Part shown: one piece after another, positions 1 to 5,584 of the stretch
Layout of the letters: every line of letters starts with the position of its first letter
How positions within the stretch are numbered: the first letter of the stretch is position 1
Source of the DNA: an uncultured Dechloromonas sp.
GTDB taxonomy: Bacteria > Pseudomonadota > Gammaproteobacteria > Burkholderiales > Rhodocyclaceae
Direction: 5' to 3'
DNA: 6,404 bases
Assembly: GCA_946477505.1 (NCBI GenBank)
Contig: CAMKYP010000234.1
Location: 1-6,404 of the forward strand
The notes under the pieces: model-generated
Database searches by the model: none
What the model was told of the DNA's origin: nothing
Seen by the model: the letters and a program-made list of their open reading frames with translations, nothing else
Made by a program: the position numbers and the translations under genes

Positions 1-463
1 ACACGGTGGTGCCGACGGCTTTCAAAACGCGGTCGGCGGCAGCGCGTTGGTCGGCGCTCACTTCGGGCAGGGCGCACAGGCCGGTGATGCCGGCGCCGAT
101 CAGGGCCGGGGTATTGGGCATGCAGCGGACGATCTGCCGATGGCCGCCCAGCCAGCGCGACAGCGCGGCCATGTCGAGGCCGGCAGCGATGCTGATGACC
201 AGTGCGTTGCCGAGCTTGGCGACGAGCGGAGCGACGGCTTCCTTCATCTGCTGCGGCTTGACGGCCAGCACCAGGATATCGGGGCTATCCGGCGCGCTGT
301 CGGCGCTGGCGTGGCAGGTGACGCCATAGCTGGCGGCCAGCTTGGTGCGGGCTTCAGCACCAAGGTCGATGACGTCGATGTCGGAGGCAGCGAAGCCCTG
401 CTTCACCATGCCGCCGATCAGGGCGTTGGCCATGTTGCCGCCGCCGAGGAAAACAATCTTCAT
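1..463 (-). CDS. proC: Pyrroline-5-carboxylate reductase ProC (partial, N-terminal 154 residues)
   Basis: This enzyme carries out the last step of proline synthesis in the cytoplasm: NAD(P)H-dependent reduction of 1-pyrroline-5-carboxylate to L-proline. The visible part opens with a beta strand and the dinucleotide-binding turn FLGGGNMA (residues 5-12). VLAVKPQ follows at 65-71 and RCMPNTPA at 113-120, both hallmark ProC segments in the expected order. The family is about 270 residues long, so the C-terminal dimerisation domain, which completes the active site, lies beyond base 1. The ATG at 463 fits the family N-terminus (MKIVFLGGGNMA). The upstream ribosome site is weak: an A-rich GAAAGAAA about seven bases before the start. 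ProC often sits directly after yggS on the same strand. Here yggS is also on the minus strand, but a plus-strand gene lies between them. Identity is close to certain; only completeness is unknown. Confidence 0.96.
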   Translation of the reverse strand, partial: MKIVFLGGGNMANALIGGMVKQGFAASDIDVIDLGAEARTKLAASYGVTCHASADSAPDSPDILVLAVKPQQMKEAVAPLVAKLGNALVISIAAGLDMAALSRWLGGHRQIVRCMPNTPALIGAGITGLCALPEVSADQRAAADRVLKAVGTTV

Positions 464-818
464 GCGCAGTTTCTTTCAACAAAATGTGTCGTGCCCCTAG
501 CTCCCTATTTCGGTATTTCCCCCGTGAAAAAGGCGATAGCGGCCTAGAAATGATAAGGGTTCTTCGTGACGAGCGATAGGATGTTTCGCCAATCGCATCC
601 TGATGGATCGTTGCTGCCGTCCCGCGCGCCGTGAACGCGTTCGGGGAATAAAATCAGTGCTGCTCGACTTCCCTCTGGCGATAGAATGCTTTCGATATTG
701 AATTTGGATGTCCACTTTCGCCGATAGCGGGACGTAGCCGACATGCGCCAGCGAAGTGCATGAAGCTGAAAGAGTTCGCTATTCGCCCGTCAATCTTCAA
801 ATTTTTCGAGATCGGATA
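464..818. other. Gene-free stretch between proC and the EF-hand gene
   Basis: No frame here gives a convincing protein. Short minus-strand frames at 497-715 and 544-744 are arginine-rich, lack a good ribosome site and resemble nothing I recognise. The bases are visibly less GC-rich than the genes on either side beyond the EF-hand gene. The hexamer CGATAG occurs four times, at 534, 574, 680 and 722, three of them as GCGATAG. The stretch must hold the proC leader on the minus strand and probably the EF-hand gene promoter on the plus strand. I could not find a good -35/-10 pair for either; TATCAT on the minus strand, at 555-560, is a possible proC -10 without a matching -35. Confidence 0.6.
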
Positions 819-1316
819 ATGAACTTGCGTAACCTGCTGCCTGTCTTGCTGCTTGTATCCCCGTTTGCTTATGGCGTTCCAGCTTCAAGTGAGGTGATTG
901 ATCCAAAGGTCTTCAAGATGCGTTTCGAAAAGGCGGATATCAATAAGGACGGCAAACTGACAAGGCAAGAGGCTTTCGCTGAATTTCCGCGCATGCCTGA
1001 GTTTTTCGATGAAATCGATGCCAATGCGGACGGGGCAATAACCCTCGCTGAAGTTCGCCGAACCATGGAAAAGCGGGTCAACGCCGCCATGGAAGCCAAC
1101 AAAGCCGGGAAGCGCTACGTTTTGCCCCAACAATCCACAAGCAACATGGCTCCCGCCGTGGAAGCGCAAGGCTATTTTTCCAGCCGACAGGCAGCTCAAA
1201 GGCATTACCGCCTTGACTACTACAAATCCATTGCCGGGCAACGGCCGGTGGAGACCTTGCCCAGTGAGCCTCGCGAAACAACTCACGCCCCGGCACAGTT
1301 GCAAAAGAAATTTTAA
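819..1316 (+). CDS. Exported EF-hand calcium-binding protein, 165 residues
   Basis: A small protein, probably periplasmic or secreted, that should bind two calcium ions. Residues 1-20 look like a signal peptide: a charged start (MNLRN), a leucine/valine-rich core, then SPFAYG as a likely cleavage region. Two canonical twelve-residue EF-hand loops follow. Loop 1 is D40-E51 (DINKDGKLTRQE) and loop 2 is D67-E78 (DANADGAITLAE). Both have Asp/Asn/Asp at positions 1, 3 and 5, Gly at 6, a hydrophobic residue at 8, Thr at 9 and Glu at 12. The C-terminal half (about 90-165) is basic and Gln/Ser-rich, ends in QKKF, and has no domain I recognise. An in-frame ATG at 756 would add 21 polar residues ahead of the signal peptide; I prefer 819, which has GAG eight bases upstream. 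It lies between yggS and proC on the opposite strand and is of lower GC by eye, which suggests a later insertion. Its partner and role are unknown. Confidence 0.82.
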   Translation: MNLRNLLPVLLLVSPFAYGVPASSEVIDPKVFKMRFEKADINKDGKLTRQEAFAEFPRMPEFFDEIDANADGAITLAEVRRTMEKRVNAAMEANKAGKRYVLPQQSTSNMAPAVEAQGYFSSRQAAQRHYRLDYYKSIAGQRPVETLPSEPRETTHAPAQLQKKF

Positions 1317-1413
1317 GGACTCGGGACTCTTTGGGGGATAGGAAAGGGTTTTGCTTCGCAAGCATCAGGCGGGGCAAAGCCGGGGCGGATAAGCGCTCGT
1401 CGAGGCTGGCGGT

Positions 1414-2109
1414 TCAAGCGTTGCCGGAAGATCTTTGGCCAAAAATGGCCGTGCCGATGCGGACGATGGTCGCGCCCTCGGCAATCGCTGCTTCAAGATC
1501 GTGGGACATGCCCATGGACAGGGTGTCGAGCGGCAGGCCGGCGGCCTGAATCCGTTCACTGAGCTGGCGCAAGTGGCGAAACGGCAGGCGCTGCGCCTGC
1601 ACGTCGTCGACTGGCTCGGGAATCGCCATCAGGCCGCGCAGCTGCAGACTGGGCAAAGCAGCTACGGCGCGGCAGAGTTCGAGGGCCGCGTCGGGGGCGC
1701 AACCGCTCTTGGTCGCTTCGCCGGAGACATTGACCTGTACACAGACCTGTAGCGGGGGAAGGTAGGTGGGGCGCTGCGCGGACAGGCGTTCGGCAACCCT
1801 CAGTCGGTCGATCGAATGCACCCAGTCGAAATGCTCGGCGACCGGCTTGGTCTTGTTGCTTTGCAGCGGGCCGATGAAGTGCCATTCCAGGTTGCGTCCG
1901 GAGATCGAGGCGATTTTGTCGATGCCTTCCTGAACGTAGTTCTCGCCAAAGGCGCGTTGCCCGGCCTCGGCGGCATCGACCACGCAGGAAAGCGGCCAGG
2001 TCTTGCTTACCGCAAGCAGGCGAACCGACTCCGGCGAACGGCCGACTGCCGCTGCAGCGTTGGAAATACGGGCCCGGACGGCTTGCAGGTTGTCGGCGAT
2101 TGCGCTCAT
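1414..2109 (-). CDS. yggS: YggS/PROSC-family pyridoxal phosphate homeostasis protein
   Basis: This cytoplasmic PLP-binding protein helps control vitamin B6 pools and amino acid balance; the family has the fold-type III alanine racemase barrel but no known enzyme activity. At 231 residues it is the usual length. The PLP lysine is K36 in LLAVSKT (31-37), the same position as in E. coli YggS. Other family blocks are AFGENYVQE (53-61), EWHFIGPLQSNK (75-86), VQVNVSGE (124-131), LRGLMAIP (157-164), and a C-terminal phosphate-binding part with SMGMSHDLEAAI (198-209) and RIGTAIFG (217-224). The open frame runs much further upstream, antisense through pilT, but the family N-terminus fits only the ATG at 2109. 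The ribosome site there is weak (GGA just upstream). The residue after K36-T37 is Trp, where many homologues have Lys or Phe. It diverges from pilT and points toward proC, from which the EF-hand gene separates it. Confidence 0.96.
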   Translation of the reverse strand: MSAIADNLQAVRARISNAAAAVGRSPESVRLLAVSKTWPLSCVVDAAEAGQRAFGENYVQEGIDKIASISGRNLEWHFIGPLQSNKTKPVAEHFDWVHSIDRLRVAERLSAQRPTYLPPLQVCVQVNVSGEATKSGCAPDAALELCRAVAALPSLQLRGLMAIPEPVDDVQAQRLPFRHLRQLSERIQAAGLPLDTLSMGMSHDLEAAIAEGATIVRIGTAIFGQRSSGNA

Positions 2110-2115
2110 AATCCA

Positions 2116-2145
2116 TTGGGAATTAACAACAATACAAAGTATACA
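2116..2145 (+). promoter_or_regulatory. Possible divergent promoter region of pilT and yggS
   Basis: In the 57-base gap between the two divergent starts, TTGGGA at 2116-2121 and TATACA at 2140-2145 are 18 bases apart and could serve pilT. The palindrome GTATAC (2139-2144) makes the minus strand read TATACT, a five-of-six -10 match that could serve yggS, but no good minus-strand -35 is visible. The gap is AT-rich compared with the genes. This is inferred from consensus matches only, each hexamer on the plus strand matching four of six positions. Confidence 0.35.
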
Positions 2146-2166
2146 CGCGCGCCAAGGACGATCCGC

Positions 2167-3210
2167 ATGGACATCACCGAACTGCTGGCCTTCAGTGTCA
2201 AGAACAAGGCCTCCGACCTCCACCTGTCTTCCGGCTTGCCGCCGATGATTCGCGTGCACGGCGACGTTCGCCGCATCAACCTGCCGGCCATGGAGCACAA
2301 GGACGTGCATGGCATGGTGTACGACATCATGAACGACGGCCAGCGCAAGGTGTATGAGGAAACGCTGGAGTGCGACTTCTCCTTCGAGATTCCCAATCTG
2401 GCGCGTTTTCGTGTCAATGCCTTCAACCAGCACCGGGGCGCCGGTGCTGTATTCCGGACCATCCCATCCAAGGTGCTGACGCTCGAAGAGCTGAACGCAC
2501 CCAGGATTTTCAAGGAAATCTGCGAATATCCGCGCGGTATCGTCCTGGTGACCGGCCCGACCGGTTCGGGCAAGTCGACGACGCTGGCCGGCATGATCAA
2601 CCACATCAACGAAAACGATTACGGCCATATTCTGACGGTCGAGGACCCGATCGAATTCGTGCATGAATCGAAGAAATCCCTGATCAACCAGCGTGAAGTC
2701 GGACCGCATACGCTGTCCTTTGCCAACGCCCTGCGCTCGGCCCTGCGCGAAGACCCGGACGTGATCCTGGTCGGCGAAATGCGCGACCTGGAAACCATCC
2801 GCCTGGCCCTCACCGCTGCCGAAACCGGCCACCTGGTGTTTGGTACCTTGCACACCTCGTCTGCCGCCAAGACGGTGGATCGCGTGGTCGACGTCTTCCC
2901 GGCCGCTGAAAAGGAAATGGTCCGCGCCATGTTGTCGGAGTCGCTGCGTGCGGTCATTTCGCAGACCTTGCTCAAGACCAAGGATGGCACCGGCCGCGTC
3001 GCGGCGCACGAGATCATGATCGGCACGCCGGCCATCCGCAACCTGATCCGCGAGAACAAGATCGCGCAGATGTACTCGGCGATCCAGACCGGCCAGAATT
3101 TTGGCATGCAGACGTTGGATCAGAACCTGATCGATCTGGTGCGGCGCAATGTCGTGTCGAGCGCCGAGGCGCGCTTCCGTGCGGCCAATAAGGATTCCTT
3201 CCCGGCTTGA
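2167..3210 (+). CDS. pilT: Type IV pilus retraction ATPase PilT
   Basis: PilT is the hexameric cytoplasmic ATPase at the base of the type IV pilus machine that drives fibre disassembly, and so twitching motility, retraction force and often DNA uptake. The protein is 347 residues, the normal length. The N-terminal PAS-like domain (about 1-100) includes KASDLHLSSGLPP (14-26). The RecA-like domain has Walker A GPTGSGKST at 130-138, an Asp box ILTVEDPIEF at 155-164, Walker B DVILVGEMRD at 198-207 with catalytic Glu204, and a His box TGHLVFGTLHT at 220-230. The PilT-specific AIRNLIRE is at 289-296; in studied PilT proteins it is needed for retraction. The ATG at 2167 has AAGGA at 2154-2158, eight bases upstream. 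A longer frame begins at 1816 but runs antisense to yggS and is not used. pilU follows after 33 bases. Confidence 0.98.
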   Translation: MDITELLAFSVKNKASDLHLSSGLPPMIRVHGDVRRINLPAMEHKDVHGMVYDIMNDGQRKVYEETLECDFSFEIPNLARFRVNAFNQHRGAGAVFRTIPSKVLTLEELNAPRIFKEICEYPRGIVLVTGPTGSGKSTTLAGMINHINENDYGHILTVEDPIEFVHESKKSLINQREVGPHTLSFANALRSALREDPDVILVGEMRDLETIRLALTAAETGHLVFGTLHTSSAAKTVDRVVDVFPAAEKEMVRAMLSESLRAVISQTLLKTKDGTGRVAAHEIMIGTPAIRNLIRENKIAQMYSAIQTGQNFGMQTLDQNLIDLVRRNVVSSAEARFRAANKDSFPA

Positions 3211-3243
3211 TCCGGGGCTTGAAAGAACAACCGAGAGGAAGGT

Positions 3244-4380
3244 ATGGAACGCGACCAGGCAATGAAATTCATGCACGATCTTTTACGCCTGATGGCGCAG
3301 AAGAAAGGCTCCGATCTTTTCATTACCGCCGGTTTCCCGCCAGCGATCAAGATCGACGGCAAGATAACGCCGGTTTCCAACCAGGTGCTCACCTCGCAGC
3401 ACACGGCAGAACTGGCTCGTTCGATCATGAACGACCGCCAGGCGGCGGAATTCGAAGCGACCAAGGAGTGCAACTTCGCCATCTCGCCGCAGGGCATCGG
3501 GCGCTTCCGGGTCAACGCTCTGGTTCAGCAAGGACGTGTCGGCGTCGTCTGCCGGACGATCAACATGACCATTCCGAGCCTTGACGAACTGCAATTGCCG
3601 CCGGTGTTGAAAGACCTGGCGATGACCAAACGCGGTCTGATCATCTTTGTCGGCGGTACCGGCACCGGCAAGACGACATCGCTGGCGGCCGTGGTCGATT
3701 ACCGCAACGAAAATTCGTACGGCCACATCATCACCATTGAAGACCCGATCGAGTACGTACACGAGCACAAGAACTGCATCGTCACGCAGCGCGAAGTCGG
3801 CGTCGATACCGACGACTGGGGGCCGGCACTGAAGAACACGCTGCGTCAGGCACCGGACGTCATCCTGATGGGGGAAATCCGTGACCGCGACACCATGGAC
3901 TACGCCATCGCCTTCGCCGAAACCGGCCACCTGGCACTGGCGACCCTGCATGCCAACAGCGCCAACCAGGCCATTGACCGCATCATCAACTTCTTCCCGG
4001 AGGAGCGTCGCCAGCAGTTGCTCATGGACCTGTCGCTGAACCTGCGCGCCATGGTCTCGCAGCGCCTGATTCCCAAGAAGGACGGCAAGGGGCGCGTGGC
4101 AGCGATTGAAGTGATGCTCAATTCGCCGCTGATTTCCGACCTGATCTTCAAGGGCGAAGTGCACGAGATCAAGGAGATCATGAAGAAATCCCGCGAACTC
4201 GGCATGCAGACCTTTGACCAGGCGCTGTTCGATCTCTATGAGGCCGGCAAGATCACTTACGAGGATGCCCTGCGCAACGCTGATTCGCTGAACGACCTGC
4301 GCCTGCAGATCAAGCTGCACGGCAAGGAATCGAAGGATCGCGACCTGACGACGGGGATCGGTCATCTTGACATTGTCTGA
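3244..4380 (+). CDS. pilU: PilT-dependent retraction ATPase PilU
   Basis: PilU is a paralogue of PilT that acts with it to increase retraction force; in studied species it usually cannot retract pili alone. The protein is 378 residues, typical of PilU and longer than PilT at the C-terminus. Near the start KKGSDLFITAGFPP (20-33) parallels the PilT N-domain. Walker A GGTGTGKT is at 137-144, the Asp box IITIEDPIEY at 162-171, Walker B DVILMGEIRD at 205-214 with Glu211, and the His box TGHLALATLHA at 227-237. The AIRNLIRE motif of PilT is replaced by LISDLIFKGE (296-305), a mark of PilU. The hydrophilic tail after about 340 is charged. The ATG at 3244 follows a GAGAGGAAGGT ribosome site; an ATG at 3262 is a weaker option. 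The gap after pilT has no terminator, so the two genes are probably co-transcribed. Confidence 0.97.
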   Translation: MERDQAMKFMHDLLRLMAQKKGSDLFITAGFPPAIKIDGKITPVSNQVLTSQHTAELARSIMNDRQAAEFEATKECNFAISPQGIGRFRVNALVQQGRVGVVCRTINMTIPSLDELQLPPVLKDLAMTKRGLIIFVGGTGTGKTTSLAAVVDYRNENSYGHIITIEDPIEYVHEHKNCIVTQREVGVDTDDWGPALKNTLRQAPDVILMGEIRDRDTMDYAIAFAETGHLALATLHANSANQAIDRIINFFPEERRQQLLMDLSLNLRAMVSQRLIPKKDGKGRVAAIEVMLNSPLISDLIFKGEVHEIKEIMKKSRELGMQTFDQALFDLYEAGKITYEDALRNADSLNDLRLQIKLHGKESKDRDLTTGIGHLDIV

Positions 4381-4399
4381 TGCCATGGTGGAGAGCATT

Positions 4400-5086
4400 G
4401 TGCGTAATGTGACCAAAGCCGTATTCGCCCTGTTCGTGTGCCTGGCCGCTACGCTGGCGCAAGCCGGGACGCTGGATGCCGTGTCGGCCGGCGATGCTTC
4501 GGCGGGCGTCAAGGAGGCGCTGAGCAAGGGGGCGGATTATGCGGTTTCCTCGTTGGGCAAGCAGGGCGGTTTTCTGGGTAACGACAAGGTGAAGATCCCC
4601 TTGCCGGGCTACCTGCAAAAGGCCGACTCGGCGCTGCGCATGTTCGGACTGGGCAAGCAGGCAGACCAGTTGGTCGAAACCATGAATCACGCTGCCGAGA
4701 ACGCTGTTGCTGTCGCCAAGCCGGTACTGGTCGATTCGATCAAGAAGATGAGCGTGCAGGACGCCAAGGGCATCCTGGCCGGTGGCGACGACAGCGTGAC
4801 GCAATACTTCAAGCGGACCTCGAGCGAGCAGCTGACAGCGAAGTTCATGCCCATCGTCAAGAAGGAAACCGGCAAGCTGCAACTGGCCGAGCAGTACAAC
4901 CAGTTCGCCGGCAAGGCGGCGAGTGCCGGCCTGATCGACAAGAAGGATGCCGACATCGACAGTTATGTCACGCAGAAGGCGATGGACGGCCTGTTCCTGA
5001 TGATTGCCGAGGAAGAGAGGAAGCTGCGCGCCAACCCGCTCGCGGCAGGTAGCGATTTGCTGAAGAAGGTTTTCGGCGCGCTGTGA
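4400..5086 (+). CDS. Exported DUF4197-family protein, 228 residues
   Basis: This looks like the DUF4197 family, exported helical proteins of unknown function that are common in Proteobacteria. I identify it by overall pattern: a signal peptide, then GVKEALSKGADYAVSSLGK, a KVKIPLPGYLQKAD block, a central VAKPVLVDSIKKMSVQDAKGI stretch, and a conserved GGDDSVTQYFKR segment. The GTG at 4400 is chosen because GGTGGAGAG lies just before it. It gives a compact signal peptide (MRNVTKAVFALFVCLAATLAQA, then Gly23), with cleavage likely after AQA. Starts at TTG 4367 (overlapping the pilU stop) or ATG 4385 would lengthen the N-terminus ahead of this signal and lack a good ribosome site. The cysteine in the hydrophobic core is not in a lipobox, so a soluble periplasmic protein is more likely than a lipoprotein. 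The gap from pilU is 19 bases, so it is probably in the pilTU unit; a pilus role is only a guess. Confidence 0.85.
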   Translation: MRNVTKAVFALFVCLAATLAQAGTLDAVSAGDASAGVKEALSKGADYAVSSLGKQGGFLGNDKVKIPLPGYLQKADSALRMFGLGKQADQLVETMNHAAENAVAVAKPVLVDSIKKMSVQDAKGILAGGDDSVTQYFKRTSSEQLTAKFMPIVKKETGKLQLAEQYNQFAGKAASAGLIDKKDADIDSYVTQKAMDGLFLMIAEEERKLRANPLAAGSDLLKKVFGAL

Positions 5087-5131
5087 GCGTAAACCGCCTC
5101 GGCTAAAGCTTTGCTTGACGATGACGTAAAT

Positions 5132-5147
5132 GGGGTTAGGAGCCCCC
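5132..5147 (+). promoter_or_regulatory. Hairpin presenting the ribosome binding site of the 105-residue gene
   Basis: GGGG at 5132-5135 can pair with CCCC at 5143-5146, extended by a T-G pair, leaving the ribosome binding site AGGAG (5138-5142) in or at the edge of the loop. The ATG begins at 5148, directly after the stem. The pairing is seen in the sequence; an effect on translation is inference, as the stem is short. Confidence 0.35.
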
Positions 5148-5465
5148 ATGAAATTGTATCGTCTGTCTTCCACCACGCAGCGCATCTCGCAAGAGTCTGT
5201 CGACCGTGTTCGGCAGGCCGCGGGCGAGGGCGTGCGTCGCGTCGAGATGCTGGAGGGGATCGAGGGTGATCGGCAGCGCAGCTTGCGCCAGGAACTGGCC
5301 GAAATCGACCCGAATGCCATCGGCGAATTCAATGGTGGCGAGCAACTCCTCAAGGAAGCGCGCGAAGTCGCTTACCAACTGTCGGAGCTCGGGGAGTCGT
5401 TCGAAGACCTGGTCAAATCCGACGTCGTGCCGCGAAAACTGTGCGGCGTGGATGACAAGGCTTGA
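5148..5465 (+). CDS. Hypothetical helical protein, 105 residues
   Basis: I do not recognise this protein. It has no signal peptide or membrane segment, so it is probably cytoplasmic. Most of it is charged and likely helical, with many Glu, Arg and Gln residues: one stretch around 13-52 (QESVDRVRQAAGEG onward) and another around 64-90 (GGEQLLKEAREVAYQLSE). They are separated by a turn-prone IDPNAIGEFNGG segment (53-64). Two long helices joined by a turn would suit a hairpin or coiled-coil protein. One cysteine (C99) lies near the end. The ATG at 5148 has AGGAG five bases upstream; an in-frame ATG at 5130 would add only six residues and has no ribosome site. Clean start signals, codon use like its neighbours and a 61-base gap after the DUF4197 gene support a real gene, probably the last of the pilT unit. 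Confidence 0.72.
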   Translation: MKLYRLSSTTQRISQESVDRVRQAAGEGVRRVEMLEGIEGDRQRSLRQELAEIDPNAIGEFNGGEQLLKEAREVAYQLSELGESFEDLVKSDVVPRKLCGVDDKA

Positions 5466-5522
5466 GCGGATGTTTCTTATGATGTGACGGCTCAGGTAAT
5501 AACTTCGCCTTTCCGGCTGGGT

Positions 5523-5528
5523 TAAAAT
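5523..5528 (+). promoter_or_regulatory. Possible -10 element of a rep promoter
   Basis: TAAAAT in the context GGGTTAAAATCC matches the sigma-70 -10 consensus at five of six positions and lies 57 bases before the rep ATG. The region 16-18 bases upstream has no good -35 hexamer. If used, transcription would start near 5535, ahead of the hairpin at 5549-5566. Confidence 0.35.
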
Positions 5529-5548
5529 CCAAGCATTGCCTTCCATCT

Positions 5549-5575
5549 GCCCCGCTCCGGCGGGGCTCTGTTTTT
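5549..5575 (+). terminator. Intrinsic terminator after the pilT unit, in the rep leader
   Basis: GCCCCGC (5549-5555) and GCGGGGC (5560-5566) form a perfect seven-base-pair GC stem with a TCCG loop. CTCTG and five T residues follow, ending at 5575. It is the first terminator-like structure downstream of pilT, so it probably ends the pilT-pilU-DUF4197-hypothetical transcript. It ends nine bases before the rep start codon. Confidence 0.8.
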
Positions 5576-5584
5576 CCAGGAACC

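Noticed and set aside
47..547. A 166-residue plus-strand frame over proC
   Set aside because: It is antisense to clear ProC motifs and has no family resemblance.
1351..1381. Small hairpins (TGCTT-CGC-AAGCA and GGC-AAA-GCC) between the EF-hand gene and yggS, as a possible bidirectional terminator
   Set aside because: The stems are only five and three base pairs and neither strand has a T run after them.
1993..2004. Trp38 after the PLP lysine region of YggS as a damaged active site
   Set aside because: K36 and all phosphate-binding motifs are intact and this position varies in the family, so loss of function is not supported.
1414..3276. A 620-residue minus-strand frame covering pilT and yggS
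   Set aside because: Only the last 231 residues match YggS. The first 389 are the antisense of pilT and its upstream gap, with no recognisable domain; long antisense frames are common in GC-rich codon use.
4380..4412. A ten-codon reading frame from an ATG overlapping the pilU stop
   Set aside because: It has no ribosome site and no feature beyond the chance ATG; the GTG at 4400 explains the region better.
3283..4527. A 414-residue minus-strand frame opposite pilU
   Set aside because: It is exactly antisense to a well-supported pilU, rich in Arg, Val, Gln and Asp as expected of a shadow frame, and has no domain.
5115..5120. TTGACG as a -35 element before the 105-residue gene
   Set aside because: It matches the consensus at five of six positions, but at the expected spacing there is only the GC-rich ribosome site and no -10.
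4310..5353. A 347-residue minus-strand frame opposite the DUF4197 gene and the 105-residue gene
   Set aside because: The plus-strand genes have good ribosome sites, and the DUF4197 gene also has a signal peptide. The minus frame has neither and looks like shadow sequence.
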